In this document: piece after piece, positions 1 to 5,877 of the stretch
How the letters are laid out: each line of letters begins with the position of its first letter
Position numbering within the stretch: position 1 is the first letter of the stretch
Source of the DNA: Thermoanaerobaculia bacterium
GTDB lineage: Bacteria; Acidobacteriota; Thermoanaerobaculia; Multivoradales; JAHEKO01
DNA length: 7,485 nt
Direction: 5' to 3'
NCBI GenBank assembly: GCA_029287645.1
Contig: JARFQS010000459.1
Coordinates: forward strand, 1 to 7,485
Notes under the pieces: generated by a model
The model's input: the letters and a program-made list of their open reading frames with translations, nothing else
Database searches by the model: none
Told to the model about the DNA's origin: nothing
Translations under genes and position numbers: made by a program

Positions 1-380
1 ATTCTGGTGAACTCGCGGCGCGCGGCCTTGGCGTCGAACCAGTGATACGCCTGACCGGCCGCTACGAGGTCGATCGAAGCATCCGGCAACCCGGTGTCTT
101 CGGCCGTGCCGTCGACACTGGCGAAGAGGCGGTAGGTGGCCAACAGCGCCTCGCCCGCCCTCCGCATCTCGAGGTTCGGTTCGACACCGTAAACTCGACA
201 CCCATTGTCCAGGAATAGACGGCTCAGGATCCCCGTGCCGGAGCCCAGGTCTGCCACCGCCCAGCCTGGCGAAAGACCACATTCGGTAGCCAGGAGATCC
301 ACCATCTCTTGTGGATACGACGGCCGCGAGCGGACATAGCTTTCCACGCGACGGCCGAATCGTTCCGTTGATCTCGTCAT
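1..380 (-). CDS. Class I SAM-dependent methyltransferase, 3' end cut by window
   Basis: The gene starts at ATG 380 and runs off the left edge, leaving about 126 codons. The N-terminus reads MTRSTERFGRRVESYVRSRP and then SYP, the 'F..R...Y...RP.YP' opening common in type-11 / TMT1-like small-molecule methyltransferases. Motif I follows as ADLGSGTG at about residues 43-50, the glycine-rich SAM-binding loop, with an acidic end to strand 2 (VYGVEPN, about 63-69). Further on are a DASIDLV strand-4 region and AGQAYHWFD, also typical of this group. The substrate cannot be inferred; these are soluble cytoplasmic enzymes. It lies 79 bases downstream of the PilZ gene on the same strand, so co-transcription is possible. 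The upstream AGGG about 9 bases from the ATG is only a weak Shine-Dalgarno. Family assignment is secure; function is not. Confidence 0.85.
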   Translation of the reverse strand, partial: MTRSTERFGRRVESYVRSRPSYPQEMVDLLATECGLSPGWAVADLGSGTGILSRLFLDNGCRVYGVEPNLEMRRAGEALLATYRLFASVDGTAEDTGLPDASIDLVAAGQAYHWFDAKAARREFTR

Positions 381-459
381 GGTCCGTACCCTGGATGAGC
401 TTCGACCGACACCTTGCGACCGATTGGTGTGACGTGATCGGCTTCCAGTTGTTGAGGCT

Positions 460-807
460 CTACGGCTCCGATCGGGCCAGGACGCTCTCCAGAGCCTCGA
501 GGTCTTCTGGTGTCAGGTCGAGAAACTGGAGCCCGACATCGTAGGATGCTGGAGCGCTCTCCTGGAGCTCTTGAAGCCACACAACCTCGGAGAGGAAAGT
601 CAGCGTCGACTCGTCCGGGAGCCTCAGCTCGATCTCGAGTCGGCTTCCCGGCTCCATGGGGTCGTCACTGTAGACCCGAACACCTCCCAGACCGAGATCG
701 ATGGCCTGCCCTCCCTTCGCGGCGAGAGGGCCTACAGGCCGGCAGTAGACCGGTGCCTGCAGCCGAGGGTAGCGCCTTCTTTCCTGGCGATCCGAGTCGT
801 TGGTCAC
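460..807 (-). CDS. PilZ-domain protein (probable c-di-GMP binding)
   Basis: This 115-residue protein starts at GTG 807 and consists of little more than one PilZ domain. PilZ domains bind cyclic di-GMP through an N-terminal RxxxR and a downstream D/NxSxxG. Here R11-R15 (RRYPR) sits in a basic N-terminal stretch, and D37-L-G-L-G-G42 fills the second motif, with glycine at the usual serine position. The rest alternates beta strands (GVRVYSDD, SRLEIELRLP, LTFLSEVVWLQ, YDVGLQFLDL) as in the PilZ barrel, ending in a short helix (PEDLEALESVLA). There is no signal peptide, membrane segment or output domain, so it probably acts by binding a partner. The gene follows argS after 93 bases and precedes a methyltransferase; neither suggests the partner. 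A G-rich AAGGACGGGGG lies about 10 bases before the GTG. Confidence 0.85.
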   Translation of the reverse strand: MTNDSDRQERRRYPRLQAPVYCRPVGPLAAKGGQAIDLGLGGVRVYSDDPMEPGSRLEIELRLPDESTLTFLSEVVWLQELQESAPASYDVGLQFLDLTPEDLEALESVLARSEP

Positions 808-847
808 TCTACTTGCCCCCGTCCTTGCCTTCGATTCCAGCAGAGCT

Positions 848-878
848 TACCACCTGAGCCCGAAGCTGCGAGGTGATA
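848..878 (-). other. Long stem-loop in the argS-pilZ gap
   Basis: On the minus-strand RNA, TATCACCT pairs with AGGTGGTA (8 pairs, one G-U). The loop contains a second small stem, AGC/GCT around TTCGG. No T-run follows, so this is not a standard intrinsic terminator. It could be an mRNA processing or stability element between argS and the PilZ gene, or chance in GC-rich DNA. Confidence 0.35.
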
Positions 879-900
879 GCCCCAGCCGTGCTTTGGAGCG

Positions 901-2826
901 CTACATCCGGTCCGGTAGAGGCAACCCGAGAAGATCGCTGAGCACGGTGAGGCCCTGAACGAAGACCTGCATCGTCGCGAGCCTGGCGTTGCGTATCTCG
1001 AGGTCTTCCTCCTGGAGGATGGGGTGACGGTGGTAGATGGCGTGAAACTTCTGCGCCAGGTCCAAAGCATGTCTAGCCAGGAGCGAGAGCTCCAGGGACT
1101 CCCCAGCGGCCGCGGTCTTCTGCGGGATCAGAGCCACCGTGAGAATCAGGTCCCAGAGATCGTCGGCCCAGACCTCGGGTGGAAGGTCGCCGACCTGCGA
1201 GGACGAGACCTGGGTGGGTAGACCGGCTTCACCGAGGCGGCGGCCTATGTTGAGCGCACGGACAGCCGAGTACTGCAGATACGGACCGGAGTCCCCTTCG
1301 AAATTGAGTGCTTCGTCGAGGTCGAAGGCGATGACCCGGTTCGTGGTGGCCTTGACCATGAAAAACCGGAGAGCGGCGACCGAGATCTGCCGTGCCAGGA
1401 CGTCGAGAGCCTCGGCACTCAGCTCACGGTTTCTCGAGCTGATCTCCTCTCGGCTCTTGGCCTCCAGCTGGTCGATCAGATCGTCGGCCTTGACCCCGAT
1501 TCCCTTTCGTCCCGACATCTCGAGACTGCGGGCCTCTTCCTCGCCGTCCTCTTCGAGAAAGCCGAACTGACGGGCCGTTGCAGGCGACAGGGTCACCATT
1601 TCGTACGCGAAGTGGATCGATTTGCTGGCCTGGTCGTGGTATCCGAGCGCCTCGAGGCCGGCACGGACGATCTTCTGGAGGTAGCTCTGGCGAATGTCGA
1701 TCACATTGATCACTCGCTCGGCCCGGCCAAAGGCAGGGTGCCCGGGCTCTCCGTCGACCGTGGTCTCCCAGACATCCTCCGCCTCCCAGAATCGATACTG
1801 GAAGTCCTTGTCGAGCAGACCGAACTTCCAGAGCTGGTAGGCGATGTCCTTGCCGACGTAGGTCACAGTGCCGTCGGAGCGCACGATCACCTTGTCGGGA
1901 TCTTCGAGTCCGGCAAACTCCTCGCTCTCCGACAGCGGCATCACCCAACAGCCGGCATTCTTGCCGTCGTCTTCGAGGTGGATGGCTCCCGTGGACTTGA
2001 GCTGGTCGAAAGCCTCGGAGAAGAAGTCGAGTCCCAGCACGGCTCCTTCGTGGGTCAGCAGGTCGTAGGTGATACTCAGGCGTCGCATGGTCGCCAGGTG
2101 CCGGCTGACGACGCGACGTGAGACGAGCCGTCCCATCTCGGCTCGTGGGCCAGAGCCGTGCTCGAGCTCTTGCAGGGTCGAGCGCCGCAGCTCCTGATTC
2201 TGGGCGTCCTCTTCGTACCATCTGCCGACCTCGCTATACAAGTCCCAGCAGTAGTAGTCGAAAGGCTCGGGCAGAGCAGCGACCTCCTCGAGCCTCATCT
2301 TCCGAAGGTCCAGGAAACCGACGACGACGTCCGCCAGCTGCACGCCCGTATCGTCGATGTAGTTCTCTACCTCGACCGTGTTCCCGAGGGCTCGCAGGAC
2401 CTTGCTCAGCACATCGCCCAGGACGGCGTTGCGAAGATGACCGATGTGAGCCGCCTTGTTGGGGTTGATATTGGTGTGCTCGAGGACGACCCTCTCCCCC
2501 GAATTCGGCTCGGGTTGGATGAGGGGCTCGGTGAGAAGCTGACGAGTCACCAGGCTTCGGTCGAGGAAGAAATTGAGATAGCCGGCTCCCTCGACCCGAA
2601 TCTCGCGGACAAAATCGGGCGATGGGAAGTCCTCGGCGAGCTCTTCGGCTATGCCGCGCGGATTTCGCTTCAGGGTACGGGCCAGGTGCAGAGCGGCCGG
2701 AAACGCCAGGTCTCCGAGCTCCCGTCGGGGTGGGACTTCGACAATCGGGTCGTACTCGACTCCGAACAGGGCTTGAATCCGGTCGGCCAGAAGCGCCGAG
2801 AGCTCACTCTTGAAGTCGCTCAACAT
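901..2826 (-). CDS. argS: Arginyl-tRNA synthetase
   Basis: This cytoplasmic class I synthetase charges tRNA-Arg with arginine using ATP. The 641-residue protein has the Arg-tRNA synthetase N-terminal (additional) domain at roughly residues 1-100, ending in AGYLNFFLD (81-89). The HIGH signature lies at 127-130 (NPNKAAHIGHLRNA). The KMSKS equivalent is MSGRKG at 437-442. The DALR anticodon-binding domain begins near SGPYLQYSAVRA (513-524) and ends with the usual C-terminus, GLPLPDRM. It is longer than the 577-residue E. coli enzyme; the extra length appears to lie within the catalytic core, and the E. coli 'VGDWGTQ' segment is replaced by YIDDTGVQLAD (156-166). The ATG at 2826 has no Shine-Dalgarno. 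An extended -10 element lies 11 bases upstream, so the mRNA may be nearly leaderless. It is divergent from the macro-domain gene. Confidence 0.97.
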   Translation of the reverse strand: MLSDFKSELSALLADRIQALFGVEYDPIVEVPPRRELGDLAFPAALHLARTLKRNPRGIAEELAEDFPSPDFVREIRVEGAGYLNFFLDRSLVTRQLLTEPLIQPEPNSGERVVLEHTNINPNKAAHIGHLRNAVLGDVLSKVLRALGNTVEVENYIDDTGVQLADVVVGFLDLRKMRLEEVAALPEPFDYYCWDLYSEVGRWYEEDAQNQELRRSTLQELEHGSGPRAEMGRLVSRRVVSRHLATMRRLSITYDLLTHEGAVLGLDFFSEAFDQLKSTGAIHLEDDGKNAGCWVMPLSESEEFAGLEDPDKVIVRSDGTVTYVGKDIAYQLWKFGLLDKDFQYRFWEAEDVWETTVDGEPGHPAFGRAERVINVIDIRQSYLQKIVRAGLEALGYHDQASKSIHFAYEMVTLSPATARQFGFLEEDGEEEARSLEMSGRKGIGVKADDLIDQLEAKSREEISSRNRELSAEALDVLARQISVAALRFFMVKATTNRVIAFDLDEALNFEGDSGPYLQYSAVRALNIGRRLGEAGLPTQVSSSQVGDLPPEVWADDLWDLILTVALIPQKTAAAGESLELSLLARHALDLAQKFHAIYHRHPILQEEDLEIRNARLATMQVFVQGLTVLSDLLGLPLPDRM

Positions 2827-2837
2827 GGCCAGCGGAG

Positions 2838-2846
2838 TCTATATCA
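2838..2846 (-). promoter_or_regulatory. Extended -10 promoter of argS
   Basis: Read on the minus strand this is TGATATAGA: a TG-N extension plus TATAGA, two mismatches from TATAAT. There is no recognisable -35 hexamer, as is usual for extended -10 promoters. The hexamer ends 11 bases from the argS ATG, predicting a transcript with a leader of only about 4-5 bases, in line with the missing Shine-Dalgarno. Confidence 0.5.
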
Positions 2847-2873
2847 AGTGGCCTCGGCGGCCCGGCTTGATAT
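2841..2873. repeat. Inverted repeat ATATCAAG/CTTGATAT between argS and the macro gene
   Basis: Perfect 8-base arms (2841-2848 and 2866-2873) flank a 17-base spacer that itself contains two GGCC blocks (2850-2853 and 2859-2862). Each arm carries the TGATAT of an extended -10 element firing outward. The symmetry may therefore simply reflect two back-to-back promoters, or it may be an operator for a dimeric regulator controlling both genes. Confidence 0.6.
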
Positions 2874-2876
2874 GAT
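2868..2876 (+). promoter_or_regulatory. Extended -10 promoter of the macro-domain gene
   Basis: TGATATGAT: a TG-N extension followed by TATGAT, one mismatch from the TATAAT consensus. No good -35 lies 17 bases upstream (GTGGCC there). The predicted start of transcription is near 2883, giving a leader of about 28 bases that includes a Shine-Dalgarno. Confidence 0.55.
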
Positions 2877-2881
2877 TAGCG

Positions 2882-2901
2882 TCTCCTGGAAAGCGAGGAG
2901 A
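2882..2901 (+). promoter_or_regulatory. Leader hairpin covering the macro gene's Shine-Dalgarno
   Basis: TCTCCT (2882-2887) can pair perfectly with AGGAGA (2896-2901) across an 8-base loop (GGAAAGCG). The right arm is the upstream Shine-Dalgarno of the macro gene; a second AGGA at 2901-2904, 6 bases before the ATG, lies just outside the stem. If transcription starts near 2883, most of the left arm would be the 5' end of the mRNA, so start-site choice would decide whether the hairpin forms. Confidence 0.4.
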
Positions 2902-2910
2902 GGACTGCAA

Positions 2911-3465
2911 ATGGCCAAGAAGACCCAGAAGAACCTCGTCTCCATCCAACTCAATGGAACCCGCCTCGAGCTCCTCGAGGGTGATATCACCGAGCTGGTG
3001 CTGGACGCGATCGTCAATCCGGCGAACGAGAAGCTGGAATTGGGCACAGGCGTAGCGGGAGCGATTCGAGAGAAGGGAGGCCCTTCGATACAGAAGGAGT
3101 GTGATCGGATCGGCGGGACAGCCGTGGGTACTGCAGTCATCACGGGTGCGGGGGAGCTACCGATCAAGCACGTTCTTCATGCCGTCGGTCCCCGTATGGG
3201 CGAGGGAGACGAAGATCGCAAGCTCGCCTCGGCCGTCCGAGCCTCGCTGGCACTGGCCGATCGTCATGGGCTCAAATCCATTGCGATTCCTGCCATTTCG
3301 ACGGGAAACTTCGGTTTCCCGGTGAATCGGTGTGCCCGGGTCACCCTGACCGAGATCCACCGCTACCTCCAGGGTGGAACGAAGCTCGAGAGGGTCGTCG
3401 TCTGCCTTTTCGACAAGGAGACTTTTACGATCTTCCGCAACGAGCTCCGCCGAGGATTCCGCTAG
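2911..3465 (+). CDS. Macro-domain protein (ADP-ribose binding, possible deacetylase)
   Basis: The 184-residue protein is essentially a single macro domain, a fold that binds ADP-ribose and in many bacterial members removes O-acetyl or ADP-ribosyl groups. Key segments are GDIT (24-27), D32 with AIVNPANEKL (33-42), the phosphate-binding loop GTGVAGAI (45-52), GTAVITGAGELP (73-84), KHVLHAVGP (86-94) and STGNFGFP (130-137). The pattern resembles Af1521/TM0508-like stand-alone macro proteins rather than a toxin-antitoxin fusion. ATG 2911 is chosen because AGGAGAGGA lies directly upstream and homology begins shortly after it. The frame stays open much further upstream, but only as antisense of argS. 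The basic N-terminus (MAKKTQK) is not a signal peptide. It is divergent from argS and convergent with apgM, whose stop is 3 bases away. Substrate is unknown. Confidence 0.9.
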   Translation: MAKKTQKNLVSIQLNGTRLELLEGDITELVLDAIVNPANEKLELGTGVAGAIREKGGPSIQKECDRIGGTAVGTAVITGAGELPIKHVLHAVGPRMGEGDEDRKLASAVRASLALADRHGLKSIAIPAISTGNFGFPVNRCARVTLTEIHRYLQGGTKLERVVVCLFDKETFTIFRNELRRGFR

Positions 3466-3468
3466 GCC

Positions 3469-4686
3469 TCAAGCGCCGAATTTGGCCAACCGACCTGCGT
3501 TGGCCAGCAGCAGCCCCATCAACTCACGCGCAGGAAACGTCCCCAGGTGGCCCTGGGTCGCGGCGGCTTCCGTGAACTCCTGGCAGTCATCCCTGAAGCA
3601 GACAGGAGAGTGCACGAGAAGCGGCACTGGATGCCAGCTGTGGGAAGCCAGCGGAGCTGGTGTCGAGTGATCTCCCGTGATGGCCAGGACCGATGGCTCG
3701 AGGGCAAGGAGCTCTGGAAGAACCGCGTCCACCTGCTCCAGCACTTCGATCTTGGCTTTCAGATTCCCGTCCTCACCCGCTTTGTCGGTCTGTTTCACAT
3801 GCAGGAAGAAGAAATCGAACCGCTCCCAGTTCTCCCTGACTGTGGGAACGATCTCGTGGAAGTACTTGCCGCAGGGAACCACCTCCATGCCACACGCACC
3901 GGCCACCCCGCGATAGAGCGGGTAACCGGCGAAGGCACCCGCCCTGAGGTGATAGAGGTCGGAGAACTGGGGAAGATGCGGTGGCTGAGAGACTCCCCGC
4001 AGCAGCACGGTGTTGGCCTTCGGCTCGTCTGCGATCATGGCATTCATCCTGGCGATGATGTCGGCGAGCAGCGTGGCGGTAGGCTCGGCATCGGCTGTCC
4101 TGGGGTGGGGAGCGAGGGGTGGCACTCCGGTCTTCTGAGGATCGGTGTCGTCCACCTCCGCCGAGGAACCGACTCCGCGAAGAATCAGGACGAACCGGTG
4201 CTCCTCGCCAGCGACCACTTCCACCTCGGCCCCGTCGAAGGAGCTCAGGTCCGCCTGAATGGCCTCGACGAGCCTCTCGCACTCCGAAGTCGGAATACGA
4301 CCTGCGCGGCGGTCGATCAGGTTGCCGTCAGCATCCACCGTGGCGAAGTTGCCGCGAGCCGCCAGATCGTCCGGACCTATCTTCAATCCGAGCCCGAGGG
4401 CCTCCAGGACACCTCGTCCGATGTCGGCTTCGGGATCCGTCGGATCGTATCCGAACAGGGAAAGGTGGCCGGGACCGCTGCCGGGTGTGATTCCTGTGGA
4501 GACCGGCACGATCCGACCGAGGGCCGAGGCTCTCGCCAGAGCGTCGAGGTTGGGTATCTCGGCGCGATCGAGAGCCGTTGCAGGTTGGTCGGCACAGCGA
4601 ATGTCGCCAACACCGTCCAGAACCAGGAGGACGATTCGGTTTTGGTTCTCAACCGCCAAACGCGCCAGAAGGTCGATGTGGTTCAT
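3469..4686 (-). CDS. apgM: Archaeal-type 2,3-bisphosphoglycerate-independent phosphoglycerate mutase
   Basis: This enzyme interconverts 3- and 2-phosphoglycerate in lower glycolysis/gluconeogenesis without a bisphosphoglycerate cofactor. It belongs to the alkaline-phosphatase-like metalloenzymes. From ATG 4686 the protein has 405 residues, normal for the archaeal-type family. Visible landmarks are LLVLDGVGD (20-28, metal-binding Asp24), TPGSGPGHLSLFGYDP (67-82, with Ser70 the likely phosphoserine nucleophile), HVKQTDKAGEDG (296-307, Asp301), TGDHSTP (337-343) and SHSWHPVP (348-355, His352); the last three supply metal ligands. ATG 4686 is preferred over TTG 4698, four codons upstream, because GGAG lies 6 bases before the ATG and nothing similar precedes the TTG. 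It follows the 140-residue protein gene by 56 bases and is probably the last gene of the operon. Confidence 0.93.
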   Translation of the reverse strand: MNHIDLLARLAVENQNRIVLLVLDGVGDIRCADQPATALDRAEIPNLDALARASALGRIVPVSTGITPGSGPGHLSLFGYDPTDPEADIGRGVLEALGLGLKIGPDDLAARGNFATVDADGNLIDRRAGRIPTSECERLVEAIQADLSSFDGAEVEVVAGEEHRFVLILRGVGSSAEVDDTDPQKTGVPPLAPHPRTADAEPTATLLADIIARMNAMIADEPKANTVLLRGVSQPPHLPQFSDLYHLRAGAFAGYPLYRGVAGACGMEVVPCGKYFHEIVPTVRENWERFDFFFLHVKQTDKAGEDGNLKAKIEVLEQVDAVLPELLALEPSVLAITGDHSTPAPLASHSWHPVPLLVHSPVCFRDDCQEFTEAAATQGHLGTFPARELMGLLLANAGRLAKFGA

Positions 4687-4692
4687 GGCAAG

Positions 4693-4696
4693 CTCC
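4693..4696 (-). promoter_or_regulatory. Shine-Dalgarno that fixes the apgM start
   Basis: On the minus strand the upstream sequence reads TTGGAGCTTGCC and then ATG: GGAG sits 6 bases from ATG 4686. The TTG in this string is the alternative start at 4698, which has no Shine-Dalgarno of its own. Confidence 0.6.
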
Positions 4697-4742
4697 AAGC
4701 TGGTTTCGAGTTCGCTATCGGCTGCACCCTCTGCCAGAGCGC

Positions 4743-5165
4743 TCAGGCGACGAAGTAGGCTGTGGAACGAATCTGCAGACGAGCGCGGGGATGAAAGCCA
4801 CCTCCGGCCAGAGCGAAGGCGCTCTTGGTGGAAAACACAGGAAGGACCAGCCAGCCGTCGAACGAGTTCCCAGGCTCATAGGGCGGGACGACCGGCTCGA
4901 TCTCCGCCAATTTGTACCAGTGCTCCTCTTGGGCGTCGAACCAGCCACGAACCTCGACATAGGCTCGGTCGAGATCGATGGTGCGACGGTTCGACGGATA
5001 CCACAGCGACATCAGCAGTCGGGTCTCGTCGTAGCTGCCGGTCGGCACATGGTTCTTTCCATCGACCTGGAGTGGAAACCAGAATCTACCCTTGCTGTCC
5101 GTGGCGAAGATCTCGGGCGTCGGATCGAACTGGATCTGTTTCGGTTTGGTCGGGGGTGTGCTCAT
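4743..5165 (-). CDS. Unrecognised 140-residue protein coupled to the aldolase gene
   Basis: I do not recognise a family. The protein has a proline/lysine-rich start (MSTPPTKPKQ), no signal peptide, no membrane segment and no cysteine. It is unusually rich in aromatics: W29, W55, W75, W83 and W105, plus many Tyr and Phe. It appears mostly beta-stranded (RFWFPLQV, AYVEVRGWF, GWLVLPVFS, LQIRSTAYFVA), which fits a compact beta-sandwich or small sensory/binding domain. Its ATG overlaps the aldolase TGA by one base (TGATG), so translation is probably coupled and the two products are likely made together. A G-rich run, AGGGGGGAAGAG, precedes the start inside the aldolase gene. The coupling and the apgM gene downstream suggest a link with sugar-acid or central carbon metabolism, but that is inference only. 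Confidence 0.8.
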   Translation of the reverse strand: MSTPPTKPKQIQFDPTPEIFATDSKGRFWFPLQVDGKNHVPTGSYDETRLLMSLWYPSNRRTIDLDRAYVEVRGWFDAQEEHWYKLAEIEPVVPPYEPGNSFDGWLVLPVFSTKSAFALAGGGFHPRARLQIRSTAYFVA

Positions 5166-5815
5166 CAGGACTCTTCCCCCCTCGCCAGGCGAAGCGCTCG
5201 GGCGATTCGTTCGCGGGTGTCCTCGTCATCTTCTCCGAGGAGAGGAGCGCCGATCCCGAAGGCAGAGGCCCCGACCCTACGATAGGCGGAAATCTCCTCG
5301 ACCCCGAAGCCTCCGGCAGCCAGCATGGGAACATCACCCAGGGGGCCGCGGACGGTAGCCAGATAGGCTGGCCCACCGACGGGTGGAAGCGGGTAGACCT
5401 TCACGATATCGGCTCCGAGATCTCGCGCTTCGACGATCTCGGTGCAGGTGAGAGCTCCGAGAACCAGAAAGAGCCCCGCTCGACGAGCCACCGCCGAGAC
5501 GACCGAGCTGACATTGGGTGATACCAGAAACTCGGCGCCCGCTTCGACGGCCGCCTCGGCCCGGGACAGATCCGTAACGGTCCCCATGCCGACCCAAGGG
5601 GGGGCTGATTGGGTGCGACTCGCGAGCAGATCCCGCACCAGGTCCAGGGCGTCCGGAACCGTGAAGGTAACCTCGATCAGCTCGATTCCATGGGCCATGA
5701 AGAGATTCGCTTGACGAAGGGCTTCCTCTCGGCTGGAGGTGCGAACGACACCCACGAGCGGGGCGTCGGCCAGTGATCTTGCAACCTGATCTCGCATGTC
5801 GATGGGCTCGCTCAT
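5165..5815 (-). CDS. eda: KDPG/KHG aldolase (2-dehydro-3-deoxyphosphogluconate aldolase family)
   Basis: Class I (Schiff-base) aldolases of this family split 2-keto-3-deoxy-6-phosphogluconate into pyruvate and glyceraldehyde-3-phosphate in the Entner-Doudoroff pathway. The 216-residue protein is full length and a single TIM barrel. Alignment by eye to E. coli Eda gives Glu48 (IEVT) as the general acid-base residue, Thr79 (GMGTVT), Pro100 (VSPN) and Lys139 (IVKVYP) as the Schiff-base lysine. The barrel ends with AAGGFGVEE and ASAFGIGAPLL. E. coli Arg49, near the substrate, is Thr52 here (EVTFTV), as in many homologues. A KDPGal (DgoA-like) or keto-hydroxyglutarate aldolase is therefore also possible. 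ATG 5815 has no Shine-Dalgarno and an extended -10 element lies 10 bases upstream. It follows trmJ by 62 bases and overlaps the next gene's ATG by one base. Confidence 0.88.
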   Translation of the reverse strand: MSEPIDMRDQVARSLADAPLVGVVRTSSREEALRQANLFMAHGIELIEVTFTVPDALDLVRDLLASRTQSAPPWVGMGTVTDLSRAEAAVEAGAEFLVSPNVSSVVSAVARRAGLFLVLGALTCTEIVEARDLGADIVKVYPLPPVGGPAYLATVRGPLGDVPMLAAGGFGVEEISAYRRVGASAFGIGAPLLGEDDEDTRERIARALRLARGEES

Positions 5816-5825
5816 TGGGCGAAGC

Positions 5826-5834
5826 AGTGTATCA
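5826..5834 (-). promoter_or_regulatory. Putative extended -10 promoter of the aldolase gene
   Basis: Read on the minus strand: TGATACACT, a TG-N extension plus TACACT. It lies 10 bases from the aldolase ATG, which lacks a Shine-Dalgarno, so a leaderless or near-leaderless transcript starting inside the operon is possible. Its left part overlaps a TCAC-C-GTGA palindrome at 5832-5840. No -35 is evident. Confidence 0.4.
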
Positions 5835-5877
5835 CCGTGAGTGTGGAGCGTGCCGGCGGTGTGGGGACGTAGGATTC

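Noticed and set aside
2158..2910. Open frame continuing 251 codons upstream of the macro-domain ATG
   Set aside because: It is exactly antisense to argS, has no macro-domain or other recognisable content, and ATG 2911 has a strong Shine-Dalgarno. The frame is open because of GC-rich codon bias.
2911..3465. Macro-domain gene as a DarG-like antitoxin
   Set aside because: There is no DarT-like toxin next to it, and the protein has only the macro domain without the DarG C-terminal part.
3547..4758. 403-codon plus-strand open frame opposite apgM
   Set aside because: It mirrors apgM over nearly its full length; the composition is an antisense artefact and no family is recognisable.
4259..5521. 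420-codon plus-strand open frame rich in Arg and Ser
   Set aside because: It spans the antisense of three real genes, with the Arg/Ser/Pro-rich composition typical of shadow frames in GC-rich DNA.
5832..5840. TCAC-C-GTGA palindrome before the aldolase gene as an operator
   Set aside because: Four-base arms are too short to stand alone; it overlaps the putative -10 element and is mentioned only there.
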